DNA of 64,000 bases from positions 62,001 through 126,000 of the forward strand of contig CAKUGR010000005.1 of assembly GCA_934654775.1 (NCBI GenBank), written 5' to 3'. Position 1 is the first letter of the stretch, and every line of letters begins with the position of its first letter. The notes under the pieces were generated by a model. It worked only from the letters and a program-made list of their open reading frames with translations, was not told the DNA's origin and searched no databases. Origin of the DNA: an uncultured Collinsella sp. GTDB lineage: Bacteria; Actinomycetota; Coriobacteriia; Coriobacteriales; Coriobacteriaceae. Shown piece after piece: positions 1 through 9,329 of the stretch. A program made the translations under genes and the position numbers.

Positions 1-835
1 AATCAGGCCGACGGCGTTGACCGTGCCCTCGGGCATCGAGGCATGGCCACCGATACCGTGGGCGAAAATCTGCGCATGACCGTTGTCGAGCGCCGTAATC
101 TCCAGGCGATCGGCGTTCTCAACGGGCGCCGGCAGCTCGTCGACGGCAATCGCAAGCTCGCAGATAGACTGCGAAGGAATAGCGTTGGTCGCCTCGGCAC
201 CGCTCCACGACACGATGCGCCCGCCGTCGATCTTGGGGCTCACGAACGTCGCCTCGAACTGGCCCTTCTCGGCATTGCAGACCGGGAACTCGGCATCGGG
301 CGTAAACAAAAAGTCGGGATCTGCGTAGTTCTCCAAATAATGGTGAACGTCGGACATGCCCACTTCCTCATCGCAGCCCAGCAGCGCGCGGAAGGTATAG
401 CGCGGGGTAATGCCGTGCTTGAGCAGGTAGGCGCCGGCGTAGAGCGACAGGACGGCCGGACCCTTGTCGTCGATCACGCCGCGGCCGAGCAGCCAGCCGT
501 CGCGACGCTCCATCGAAAACGGGTCGGTGTTCCAACCGGGGCCGGCGGGAACCACGTCCACATGGCAGATGGTCGCGAGCTGCTTGTCGCCGCGACCCGG
601 AATGTCGGCGATGCCCACATAGCCCTCGTCGTCGCTCGTCTGGTAGCCGAGCTTTTGCGCAATGCCGAGTGCGCAATCGAGCGCGTCACGGACCGGGCGG
701 CCAAACGGCGCGCCGGGCTCCGCATCGGCAGAAACCGCCACGGACGGATAACTCACCAGCTGCTCGATATCGGCGACGACATCCTCCCAGACCTCGTCGA
801 CATACTCGGTAACGCTCTGCTCCACCTGATTCATG
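1..835 (-). CDS. M20-family dipeptidase (PepV-like), 3' end outside the window
   Basis: Zinc-dependent exopeptidase of the M20 (PepV/dipeptidase) family, probably cytosolic and acting on di- or tripeptides. The ATG at 835 follows an AGGAGGTCGTCC ribosome site. The reading frame stays open to base 1, so about 278 N-terminal residues are visible and the C-terminus is missing. Family metal-ligand motifs are seen in order: ICHVDVVPAG, GRGVIDDKGP, GCDEEVG and a later TPDAEFP. The lid domain follows the last of these. The adjacent HAD gene has the same orientation upstream, about 50 bp away, so the two could be co-transcribed. The family call is secure; the exact substrate is not visible. Confidence 0.85.
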
Positions 836-888
836 GACGACCTCCTTAGCAATGAGGGGCGAGCGTGCCCGCCCCTCACATCACATAC

Positions 889-1551
889 TTATATAGCGAA
901 AAGTTTAGCAAGCTCGGCCACCGAGTGCACCACCGCATCGGCGCCCGCGGCCTCATGCTCCCCCGGCGCCGCCGCGCCCGAATAGATGCCGATACACGGC
1001 ACGCCCATCGCGTGCGCGCCCTCGACGTCGTTAAAGCGGTCGCCGGTCATCACGGCCTCGTCGGCCGTCGCGCCCAGAGCCGCCAGCGCATCGCGGACCG
1101 AATCGGCCTTGGTCTCGCGCCCCTGGGGCGGATTCATGCCAACCACGGCTTTGAACTGGCAAAGCCCCAGCTCACGCACCATGTCGATGCACTTTGCCTC
1201 CATGCGCGACGTCGCCACGGCCATACGCTTGCCCTGGGCGGCCAACCCATCCAGCAGCTCGGGGATCCCATCGAACACGGGGTACTCTTCCGGTCCCAGC
1301 TCATCAAAAAAGGCGCGGTACTCGTCGGCCACTACGAGCGACTCCTCACGCGTAAAGCCGTAAAAGTCGTGGAAGCTCTTCCACAGGGGCGGCCCAATCA
1401 TGCGGCGCAAGTCGCCCATCTGCGCCTCAGAAAACCCGCGCGCAGCCAGCGTCTTGCGCGTCGAGGTCATCACCGCCCGGCCCGTATCTGCCACCGTGCC
1501 GTCAAAATCGAACAGTACAATCGGCCGTCTGCATATCTCCAGCGCCTCCAT
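889..1551 (-). CDS. HAD-superfamily hydrolase, phosphoglycolate phosphatase-like
   Basis: Predicted cytosolic phosphatase of 220 residues. HAD motif I is FDFDGTVADT, with the nucleophile Asp15 and acid/base Asp17. Motif II is the VATSR stretch and motif IV is GDRFNDVEGA. A helical cap of about 70 residues (subclass C1) lies between motifs I and II, as in Gph/PpaX/PgmB-like enzymes. The start at 1551 was chosen because GAAGAGG lies 7 nt upstream. In-frame ATGs at 1557 and 1584 have no well-spaced site. It precedes the M20 dipeptidase in the same direction. Substrate cannot be told from sequence; phosphoglycolate, pyrophosphate or a sugar phosphate are all possible. Confidence 0.8.
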   Translation of the reverse strand: MEALEICRRPIVLFDFDGTVADTGRAVMTSTRKTLAARGFSEAQMGDLRRMIGPPLWKSFHDFYGFTREESLVVADEYRAFFDELGPEEYPVFDGIPELLDGLAAQGKRMAVATSRMEAKCIDMVRELGLCQFKAVVGMNPPQGRETKADSVRDALAALGATADEAVMTGDRFNDVEGAHAMGVPCIGIYSGAAAPGEHEAAGADAVVHSVAELAKLFAI

Positions 1552-1622
1552 CGGCATCCCTCTTCCCCAGTTGGTGATTTCCACACTTACACTTCAAACT
1601 GTTGACTATTCAACAATTAAAG

Positions 1623-1651
1623 CTGGCAATGTGGAACGACTCCACTATACT
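1623..1651 (+). promoter_or_regulatory. Likely sigma-A promoter of the first degV gene
   Basis: CTGGCA (1623-1628), a 17-nt spacer, then TATACT (1646-1651). Initiation would fall near 1658, giving a leader of about 50 nt. This also argues against an upstream in-frame ATG at 1651. A short inverted repeat (TGTTGA/TCAACA, near 1600-1615) lies just upstream and could be an operator. Confidence 0.5.
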
Positions 1652-1707
1652 TGTCGCACTTTGCTCTCAGAAGGCGGCGCGCAAGCGCCCCAACGAAAGG
1701 TGCAATT

Positions 1708-2568
1708 ATGTCTTTTGCCATCATAACCGACTCCACGTCGGACATCTCCCCCGCCCGCGCCCAAGAGCTCGGCATTTACGTGATTCCGCTGCATGTGATT
1801 ATCGAGGGCGAGGACCTGCTCGACCAGGTGCAGATCACCGCCGAAGAGTACGTCGCCCGCATGGCAGGCTCTGAGCAGCTGCCACACACCTCGCAGCCGA
1901 GTGCCGGCGAGTTCAAGGCGCTCTTTGACCGCGTGCTCGCCGACGGCCACGACAGCGCCATCTTTATCTCGCTATGCAGCGAGTGGTCTGCCTGCTACGC
2001 CAACGCGTGCCAGGTGGCCGATACCCACGAGCTCGACGTGCGCTGCATCGACTCGCGCACCGGCTCGGGCGCCGAGGGCCTGCTGGTGGAGTACGCGCTG
2101 GCAATGCGCGAGGACGGCCGCAGCCTGGACGAGACCGAGGCGCAGATCCGCGCGACGCTGCCCGACGCCCACCTGCTGCTGATTCCCCGCACGCTCGAGA
2201 ACCTGGTCAAGAACGGTCGCGCGCCTAAGCTCGCCGGCCAGCTCACGCAGATGCTCAACATTCGCCTGGCCGTTTCGCCGGAGTGGAAATCGGGCGAGAT
2301 CAAGGCCGTCAAAAAGGGCCGCGGCGCCAAGCGCATCGTCGCCAACACCATGGCCGACTGCCTCGCGTTTTTGGCCGAGCACCCGGGTTCGAGCGTGCGC
2401 GTGCTTACGACCGGCGCCGCCGAGGAGCAGGAGCTCGTCAACCAGGCGCTCGCGGGCCAGAACTACGTCGATGCCGGCACCGGCCCCATTGGCTGCACCA
2501 TCGCGACCCACGTAGGCGTGGACGCCATCGCCATCAGCTACTGCCCCCGCTACCAGCCCACCCACTAG
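1708..2568 (+). CDS. DegV family fatty-acid-binding protein
   Basis: 286-residue DegV-fold protein. Family members bind a long-chain fatty acid between two alpha/beta domains. Some act as FakB partners that present exogenous fatty acid to the kinase FakA. The N-terminal FAIITDSTSDIS signature with the conserved Asp-Ser-Thr is present, as is the later HTSQPSAGEF lipid-pocket motif. The ATG at 1708 is preceded by GAAAGG and lies downstream of a clear promoter. A second DegV is encoded at 20346-21236. No fakA is in the window. The family assignment is secure; partnership with FakA is inferred. Confidence 0.88.
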   Translation: MSFAIITDSTSDISPARAQELGIYVIPLHVIIEGEDLLDQVQITAEEYVARMAGSEQLPHTSQPSAGEFKALFDRVLADGHDSAIFISLCSEWSACYANACQVADTHELDVRCIDSRTGSGAEGLLVEYALAMREDGRSLDETEAQIRATLPDAHLLLIPRTLENLVKNGRAPKLAGQLTQMLNIRLAVSPEWKSGEIKAVKKGRGAKRIVANTMADCLAFLAEHPGSSVRVLTTGAAEEQELVNQALAGQNYVDAGTGPIGCTIATHVGVDAIAISYCPRYQPTH

Positions 2569-2580
2569 GGCCACCTTTAC

Positions 2581-2646
2581 CACTTGCGGTGAAATAGGGA
2601 CTGTTTTTGGCATATCAACCGCAAATCAATCCCTATTCCACCGCAA
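2581..2646. repeat. 66-nt palindromic repeat, TTGCGGTGA family, copy 1
   Basis: Arms TTGCGGTGAAATAGGGA and TCCCTATTCCACCGCAA pair over 17 positions with one mismatch around a loop of about 28 nt. It starts 12 nt after the DegV stop. It matches 6143-6208 at 64 of 66 positions, in the same orientation, so the two copies bracket the primase-helicase gene. It lacks a clear U-tract. Confidence 0.85.
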
Positions 2647-2736
2647 CTTTATTGCCGCGCGCTACCCACATACAAGATATTGCTGGCGATTGGCGCGTTC
2701 CCAGCTGTTTGGGGAGCTTTGATTGGCCCCAACGAT

Positions 2737-2966
2737 ACCCAGTGGGCAAAAAATGGCAAATATGAGTGCTGTCACAATTTTAGTAACAGCAAAATCTAGC
2801 TGAAATTGCCCGCTTTCACCGATTTCAAGCGCCATAAAGCCCCGAATCGTCGTGGTAAGGGGGTTAGAAATATCTAATCTCAGCCAATTGGTCTTAAATA
2901 CTTTCCAAATGATATGGTACTAGCCAGGCAACAGTACTCATATTTGCCATTTTTTGCCCACCGGGT
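2737..2966. repeat. 230-bp element with 39-nt terminal inverted repeats (copy A)
   Basis: The left end reads ACCCAGTGGGCAAAAAATGG and continues CAAATATGAGTGCTG. The right end is its reverse complement with four mismatches over 39 nt. A related element of the same 230-bp length lies at 37257-37486. They share the ends and a stretch just inside the left arm (AATTT-TAGTA-CAGCA), while the centres differ. No reading frame of useful length is inside. It resembles a small non-autonomous mobile element or structured RNA. No obvious target duplication was seen. Confidence 0.75.
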
Positions 2967-3174
2967 TCGGATGAAGCCCGCTCTTTACGCCTCCGGCTGC
3001 CCACATAACCGCAAATCCTGATTACCAAGGGCCGTCGCGCGCCTTGGCATCGACCGAAAGCCACTCGCGGAGCAATCCCTCACCATTAGCGAACTTGAAT
3101 CGAAATTATATATCCCAAGAAGTCGCAATGCCGTACCCTCGTCTCAGCAACTCCAACACAAGAATGGCATTCAA

Positions 3175-6159
3175 ATGGGCAACACCATGCATCAATACGC
3201 CCTCTTTGGGACCGCACAATTTAAATACGATCAGACGATTGCGCACACCGCAGACCCACACCGACAAATCGTCATTTGCAACAACGGTTCAGACGTACGC
3301 TACGCCACACTTGAAGAGTGGGAAGAAGCCGGCGCTTTGTTCGATGAACGAGCACAAATCGAGGGCATCGTCACCAGTGCGAGCCCAGCACGTGACAAAC
3401 TCGAGCTCTTTCGCAGCCTCTTTACCGGGCGTAAAGATGTTTACGCTCATGGATATCGCAGAAAAGACGGGGGCATCGGCTATACGCCCGCTTGCGCAAA
3501 CGAGTGGAAGCCGGGAATTTGTCCCAAAGTAGCCCATCAAAAAGTCAAATGCGCAGAATGCCACAATCGCGTCTTCCCCGAATTAAGCGATGCCGCAATC
3601 ATTGCTCACTTTAAAGGCAACGATGACCGGTTCCGCGATGTCCTCGGGCAATATGTACTCGACAAGAACTGCAATACGAAAGTTCTCGTCATCGATTTTG
3701 ACAAAGCAGACTGGAAAGAGGCAACAAATGTCGTACGGCTTGTTGCAAAACGACGGAACATTAACGCCGCCGTCGAGCGCTCAAGGTCCGGCAACGGCGC
3801 ACACATCTGGTTTTTCTTTCTCGAGCCAATCAGCGCAAAGGCTGCCAGAGAGTTTGGAAGTTGCCTTATAACCGAAGCTGCGGCGCTTAATAAGACAATC
3901 ACGTTCGAGGCCTTTGATCGAATGCTACCCGCTCAGGACACTATTCCCGATGGAGGTTTTGGAAACCTCATCGCACTTCCCTTTCAAGGCAGGGCACAAC
4001 GTGAAGGAAACAGCGTATTTGTAGACGAACAATTCGAGCCCTTTCCCGACCAATGGCTTTATCTGTCGCAAGTCCAGCTGATTCCGCGCTCGACAGTGCA
4101 AAATCTGATCGAGACCACTGGGGACAACCCACACGGGCTAGCAACAGTTACGGTCGCAAACAAGACCAAACGATATGCCCAAAAACCACGAAAGCGGCTA
4201 CCGCTCACATCGCGGGACTTTCCTTCATCGCTGCCCGTCACGCAAGCCGATATGCTCTACATCCCCGAAAAGTCTCTGAGTCCTGCAGCTCAAATGGAAA
4301 TCCGCGGGCTCGCAACATTCGCCAACCCAGAATTCTATCGAGCACAAGCCATGCATCAATCGGTATTCGGTAAACCGCGACTTATAGACCTCAGCGAACT
4401 GAGAGATGGTTATGTTGCGATTCCCCGGGGCTGCAAAACTCAGCTTGAGCAGCTGCTCCGAGAAACCGGCGTTACTGCCCACTATTCAGACGAACGCAAA
4501 TCCGGCAATCAAATTGTGATGACATTTAAAGGCGCCCTTCGCCCTGAACAGCAAATCGCCGCTGAGCAGCTACTTGGATACGAAGATGGAATCATGTCCG
4601 CGCCGACAGGCTTCGGTAAAACAGTCATTGGGGCTTACCTTATTGCCGCCATTGGCCTTCCAACGCTTGTCATCGTTCCCAAGACCGCGCTCATAGCTCA
4701 ATGGAGATCTCAGCTCGAGCAGTTCCTCGACATTACGGACAACAGAGAACCCGTCCGAACTCCAAAAGGACGAATCAGCAAAAGACAGCCTCCGGTCATC
4801 GGACAAATAGGAGGGGGCAAAACCGCCGTAAGTGGCCTCGTCGACGTCGCTTCGTTTCAATCGCTGTCTGGCAAAGACCGCCAAACCGGAGAGCCGATAG
4901 CCAAGCAGCTCGTTCGCAATTACGGTCTCATTATCTGCGACGAATGTCACCATGCCGCCGCGCCACAGCTCGAGCTTGTTCTCAAGTCTGCCCCGGCCAA
5001 ATACGTATACGGCCTTTCCGCGACGCCCGAGCGCTCCGACGGTCTCACGCGGGCGCTCTTTATGCTCTGCGGCCCACTTCGCTATGTCATAGATCCAAAA
5101 AAGCAAGCAATCCAGCAGGGCATCCATCGCATCGTACGGCCTCGTTTTACCGGAATTCGACTACCCGCCTACGAGCCGGGCGCAAGCTTCAATCAGATTC
5201 TCGACCTGCTGTGCGCGCATGCAGCTAGAAACGAATTGATTGTCAACGACGCTCTTGAAGCTGCGTCAAACGGTCGGCATCCGCTCGTGCTGTCTAAAAG
5301 GAAAAAGCATGCCGAGGAGCTGTTCAGGCTGCTTAAAGACCGAGGACACGAACCCATTCTCCTGACCGGGGAAATCGACGCCAAAGAAAGAAAAGCGATA
5401 CTGAACAGTCTTCCCTGCTTCGAACACGAACATCGAATCATCGTCGCCACCGAAAGCCTTCTGGGCGAGGGCTTCGATCTGTCCTACCTTGACACTCTCC
5501 TCATTGCCACGCCGATATCGTGGGACGGCAGCATCACGCAGCAGGCGGGCAGACTGCATAGAAGTCACGAGGGCAAGCGGCGGGTTGAGATATTCGACTA
5601 CGTTGACCTGTCGATACCCATGCTCGCCCGAATGTACCAGAAAAGACTCAAGACCTACGCCAAGCTCGGGTACGAGGTTTATGTAGCGAAAGACGCCAGC
5701 CAAGCCGAGGCAAACATTCTAATTGACTCTTCGCATTTCCTTGAGACCCTAAACAAAGATATCGTCAATGCCACGAAGAACGTTTTCATCGCCGCCCCCT
5801 ATGCATCTTCCGCATGCCTTACGAAACTCAAGGATTCACTCACCAGCTCCATGACTCGAGGAATTAGCATTGAGATAATCGTTGCCTCAACTCCGCGCGA
5901 TGACGCGAAGGCGGTCTTTGCCGAAATGGGCATCGACTATTCCGTCAAAACTGAAGGGCGTTTGTGCGCGGCAGTGATTGACGAGGAAACCGTCTGGTAC
6001 GGAACCATTCCATTACTGGCTTTTCCCAAGAATGAGGATTGCAGCATTCGTTTCAAAAGCAGCGAAGTTGCCGCCGAGCTTTTGGACGAAATCCAGCGAA
6101 GAGGAGAACCGAAAGCTGCATCAACAAGCGGGACATCCCCATCACTTGCGGTGAAATAG
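3175..6159 (+). CDS. TOTE-type conflict-system protein: archaeo-eukaryotic primase + SF2 helicase + PLD-like C-terminus
   Basis: 994 residues. Residues about 100-135 carry a Cys cluster (C107, C116, C126, C129). Next is an archaeo-eukaryotic primase domain with the metal motif VIDFDKAD (D174, D176) and the SGNGAHIW histidine motif typical of the TOTE group. A superfamily 2 helicase follows: SAPTGFGKTV Walker A near 475, ICDECHHA near 588, GLSATPERSDG, and QQAGRLHRSHEG near 789. The last 150 residues resemble a phospholipase-D-like fold without visible HKD motifs. TOTE proteins are proposed anti-invader effectors; that role is inferred here. Codon use is AT-richer than the neighbours, suggesting transfer. 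The start is weak: no good ribosome site, and the frame is open back to 3022. The last codons (LAVK-stop) lie inside a palindromic repeat, so both ends may be altered. Confidence 0.8.
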   Translation: MGNTMHQYALFGTAQFKYDQTIAHTADPHRQIVICNNGSDVRYATLEEWEEAGALFDERAQIEGIVTSASPARDKLELFRSLFTGRKDVYAHGYRRKDGGIGYTPACANEWKPGICPKVAHQKVKCAECHNRVFPELSDAAIIAHFKGNDDRFRDVLGQYVLDKNCNTKVLVIDFDKADWKEATNVVRLVAKRRNINAAVERSRSGNGAHIWFFFLEPISAKAAREFGSCLITEAAALNKTITFEAFDRMLPAQDTIPDGGFGNLIALPFQGRAQREGNSVFVDEQFEPFPDQWLYLSQVQLIPRSTVQNLIETTGDNPHGLATVTVANKTKRYAQKPRKRLPLTSRDFPSSLPVTQADMLYIPEKSLSPAAQMEIRGLATFANPEFYRAQAMHQSVFGKPRLIDLSELRDGYVAIPRGCKTQLEQLLRETGVTAHYSDERKSGNQIVMTFKGALRPEQQIAAEQLLGYEDGIMSAPTGFGKTVIGAYLIAAIGLPTLVIVPKTALIAQWRSQLEQFLDITDNREPVRTPKGRISKRQPPVIGQIGGGKTAVSGLVDVASFQSLSGKDRQTGEPIAKQLVRNYGLIICDECHHAAAPQLELVLKSAPAKYVYGLSATPERSDGLTRALFMLCGPLRYVIDPKKQAIQQGIHRIVRPRFTGIRLPAYEPGASFNQILDLLCAHAARNELIVNDALEAASNGRHPLVLSKRKKHAEELFRLLKDRGHEPILLTGEIDAKERKAILNSLPCFEHEHRIIVATESLLGEGFDLSYLDTLLIATPISWDGSITQQAGRLHRSHEGKRRVEIFDYVDLSIPMLARMYQKRLKTYAKLGYEVYVAKDASQAEANILIDSSHFLETLNKDIVNATKNVFIAAPYASSACLTKLKDSLTSSMTRGISIEIIVASTPRDDAKAVFAEMGIDYSVKTEGRLCAAVIDEETVWYGTIPLLAFPKNEDCSIRFKSSEVAAELLDEIQRRGEPKAASTSGTSPSLAVK

Positions 6160-6208
6160 GGACTGTTTTTGGCTTATCAGCCGCAAATCAATCCCTATTC
6201 CACCGCAA
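6143..6208. repeat. 66-nt palindromic repeat, TTGCGGTGA family, copy 2
   Basis: Near-identical (64/66) to 2581-2646 and in the same orientation. Its left arm supplies the final codons and TAG stop of the primase-helicase gene. Its right arm ends 16 bp before the stop of the convergent YafQ gene. It could serve as a two-way transcription stop, but no U-tract is obvious. Confidence 0.85.
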
Positions 6209-6223
6209 TTTAAAATCGAGTGG

Positions 6224-6532
6224 CTAGCTCAGTGGGCCCTGGAACAGTTCTTGATGCGAACCCATTCTTACAAGTCGGATCACTGGATTAGTTTTGTGCG
6301 GCAGGTAGAGAACGACCACGTCGACCAGGCCGTCGGATAGATGGAAATCGATGTGACCGTTGTAGTTGCCGCCCGGGTTGGAGAGCTCGTGGGCGCCATA
6401 TTCCGCGGGAAGCGAGCCGTGAGCTGCAAGCTCTGCGACTGCCGCCTTAAACTCGGTCTTTAGCCGCGGATGGATGCGCATCGTCCGTTTATAATCCGCC
6501 TTAAACTGAGCCTCGACTTTAATCTCAAACAT
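6224..6532 (-). CDS. yafQ: YafQ-family mRNA interferase toxin
   Basis: 102-residue RelE-superfamily toxin, predicted to cleave ribosome-bound mRNA. The basic N-terminal helix (KADYKRTMRIHPRL), the GHIDFHL strand and the closing RLVRMGSHQELF with the conserved catalytic-type His match the YafQ/RelE fold and length. The gene lies 2 bp downstream of its antitoxin, in the antitoxin-first order. The ATG at 6532 follows the antitoxin stop directly. Neutralisation by the upstream DinJ-like protein is inferred from family knowledge. Confidence 0.85.
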   Translation of the reverse strand: MFEIKVEAQFKADYKRTMRIHPRLKTEFKAAVAELAAHGSLPAEYGAHELSNPGGNYNGHIDFHLSDGLVDVVVLYLPHKTNPVIRLVRMGSHQELFQGPLS

Positions 6533-6534
6533 CG

Positions 6535-6834
6535 CTAGTCCTCATCGAGGAACGACATCAGATTGTCCACGTTGTCGAACGACGGACTGTCGTCTGGCAG
6601 AATCCCCAGCTCATGGGCCTCGGCGATTACCATGGCGCGCCTCGTCGCCTCGTTGGGCACTTCGGATCGACCAACAATCTCAAAAGGAATCTTTCGTTGA
6701 TTTACCAGCTGCCGAACAGCAAGGTTGAGATACGAATTGAGACTCAGGCCAACCGAATCCAAGAACTCAGTCGCCTGTTCCTTGAGCCCCTCTTCGATGC
6801 GAATCGTCGTGGGCTTAACCGTTGCAGTAGACAT
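6535..6834 (-). CDS. dinJ: RelB/DinJ-family antitoxin
   Basis: 99 residues. The N-terminal ribbon-helix-helix (TTIRIEEGLKEQATEFLDSV, then LSLNSYLNLAVRQLV) dimerises and binds the operator in this family. The acidic C-terminal tail (DNVDNLMSFLDED) would wrap the toxin. GAGGAGG lies 6 nt upstream of the ATG. A TATACT -10 box (6865-6870) and a perfect 16-bp palindrome (6881-6916) lie upstream, the usual place for an autoregulatory operator. Confidence 0.87.
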   Translation of the reverse strand: MSTATVKPTTIRIEEGLKEQATEFLDSVGLSLNSYLNLAVRQLVNQRKIPFEIVGRSEVPNEATRRAMVIAEAHELGILPDDSPSFDNVDNLMSFLDED

Positions 6835-6864
6835 ATGCGACCTCCTCGCCTCGTCTTTTGCATC

Positions 6865-6916
6865 AGTATACCCAGTTTAGATGGCAGATTGATGTTAAAT
6901 AACATCAATCTGCCAT
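6865..6916 (-). promoter_or_regulatory. Toxin-antitoxin promoter with perfect 16-bp palindrome
   Basis: The -10 box TATACT reads on the minus strand at 6870-6865. Directly upstream is a perfect inverted repeat with arms ATGGCAGATTGATGTT (6881-6896) and its complement (6901-6916) around AAAT. It covers the -35 region. It may be the DinJ-YafQ operator. It also lies just past the LOG gene stop, so a role as a hairpin terminator cannot be excluded, but it lacks a U-tract. Confidence 0.6.
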
Positions 6917-6947
6917 TCTCATTACTACAACAACAGGCACGCTCGCC

Positions 6948-7706
6948 CTACATCAGCCCGCTCAGGGCGATGTCGACGGCCTCGTTGAGGTCGTCGGTGA
7001 TGTGCACAAGCTCCGGATCGAGCGGGCTAATCATACCGGCGTCCATCACCGGGCCGTTGAGCCAGTCGAACAGGCCCTGCCAGTACTCGGTGCCCACCAG
7101 CACGAGCGGCATGCGCTTGACCTTGTGCGTCTGTACCAGCGTGAGCACCTCGAACATCTCGTCGAGCGTGCCAAAGCCGCCGGGGAACACGATGGCGCCC
7201 GAGCTGTATTTGACGAACATAGTCTTGCGCACAAAGAAGTAGCGGAAGTCCATGCCCAGGTTCACGTATTTGTTGAGCCCCTGCTCGTGCGGCAGCTCAA
7301 TACCCAGACCGACCGATTTGCCGTTGGCACTCGCCGCTCCCCTGTTGGCCGCCTCCATAATACCGGGACCGCCACCGGTGATAACCGCCACGCCGCGCTG
7401 CGCGATCTTGCGCCCGACGGTGCGCGCTGCCTTGTAAAGCGGGTCGGTCTTGGGCGTGCGGGCGCTACCGAAGATGGTCACCGCAGGTCCAAGCTCGGCA
7501 AGTGCGCCAAAGCCATCGACAAACTCTGCCTGAATGCGCAGCACGCGCCAGGGGTCGGCATGCAGCCAATCGGTCGAGTCCTCGGGCGCTAGCAGATTGG
7601 CGTACGTATTGTCCTTAGGAATCATGGGGCCACGCATGACCACGGGTCCGCGGCGGTACGTCTCGTCGTAGGCGGGCTCGCCCTCGACATTTTCGTTCTT
7701 AATCAT
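6948..7706 (-). CDS. LOG-family protein (TIGR00730 Rossmann fold)
   Basis: 252-residue protein of the LOG family, whose studied members are cytokinin/nucleoside 5'-monophosphate phosphoribohydrolases. The two signatures are present: GGGPGIMEAANRGA and FPGGFGTLDEMFE. In bacteria the true substrate may be AMP or another nucleotide. The start at 7706 (MIKNENVEG) is preceded by ATAGGGG; the longer frame to 7778 overlaps the tgt terminator and has no ribosome site. It has its own space between the tgt terminator and the toxin-antitoxin pair, so it is probably transcribed alone. Confidence 0.82.
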   Translation of the reverse strand: MIKNENVEGEPAYDETYRRGPVVMRGPMIPKDNTYANLLAPEDSTDWLHADPWRVLRIQAEFVDGFGALAELGPAVTIFGSARTPKTDPLYKAARTVGRKIAQRGVAVITGGGPGIMEAANRGAASANGKSVGLGIELPHEQGLNKYVNLGMDFRYFFVRKTMFVKYSSGAIVFPGGFGTLDEMFEVLTLVQTHKVKRMPLVLVGTEYWQGLFDWLNGPVMDAGMISPLDPELVHITDDLNEAVDIALSGLM

Positions 7707-7730
7707 GGGTACCCCTATCGAGAAAAAGAA

Positions 7731-7770
7731 AAACGGGCGGGGCCGACGCCATGCGCCAAACACCCGCCCG
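7731..7770 (-). terminator. Rho-independent terminator downstream of tgt
   Basis: On the minus strand CGGGCGGG pairs with CCCGCCCG around about 20 nt, followed by TTTTTCTTTTTC. It lies about 150 bp beyond the tgt stop. The stretch between them (7771-7919) holds no recognisable gene. Confidence 0.8.
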
Positions 7771-7919
7771 AACATCAACTATTCGGTATGGTACCCACGA
7801 TGCATCAAGTACTTGCAAGCTATCGGTCAGCGGTCGCGCAGACGGTGTTAGCGAACGTGACGAACGGTCGGCGCTCGCCCCTTGCCGTTGCCCGCGCTCT
7901 GCAAGTGCCCGCGCCGCTC

Positions 7920-9059
<1,140 letters not shown>

Positions 9060-9181
9060 AAACTGGAACTCCTTGGTTGCGGTTCATACGCAGACCATTA
9101 TACGAGCAACCCGCAAGGAGCACCGACTCGACAGAAACTGGTGCGAGAGGCGGCGTGGCGGGGACACGACAAGGGCACGGC

Positions 9182-9253
9182 AAATGAGCGTGGATAATCT
9201 CCCACTTTTGCCCAAAACACAGGCCAAAAACGGGAGATTATCCACGCTCATTT
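9182..9253. repeat. Perfect 22-bp inverted repeat
   Basis: Arms AAATGAGCGTGGATAATCTC(CC) at 9182-9203 and the exact complement at 9232-9253 surround a 28-nt centre. It lies about 120 bp upstream of tgt. The lack of a U-tract and the length of the arms fit an intergenic palindromic repeat better than a simple terminator. Confidence 0.75.
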
Positions 9254-9260
9254 TGCGAGT

Positions 9261-9313
9261 AGTCGTTGGGACGTTCTTAAACGACTAGTCAAACAAGAAC
9301 GTCCCCAATGACT
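9261..9313. repeat. Imperfect inverted repeat with GGGACGTTCTT arms
   Basis: Arms AGTCGTTGGGACGTTCTT (9261-9278) and AAGAACGTCCCCAATGACT (9295-9313) pair with one mismatch and one bulge. The GGGGACGTTC word also appears in the minus-strand sequence downstream of queA (near 12615), indicating a dispersed repeat family. Confidence 0.65.
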
Positions 9314-9329
9314 ATGGGAAGGCTTTTTA

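Larger units (their letters stand above)
2569..3174. other. AT-richer intergenic region between DegV and the primase-helicase
   Basis: Holds the palindrome at 2581-2646 and the 230-bp inverted-repeat element at 2737-2966. From 3022 onward the frame of the following gene is open with no ATG, GTG or TTG. The in-frame peptide there (LTISELESKLYIPRSRNA and neighbouring residues) looks protein-like, so the 5' end of that gene may have been altered. No other gene was found. Confidence 0.6.

Noticed and set aside
2581..2646. Reading the TTGCGGTGA palindromes as ordinary intrinsic terminators
   Set aside because: They lack a U-tract on either strand and have loops of about 28 nt; a dispersed palindromic repeat fits better, though a termination role is still possible.
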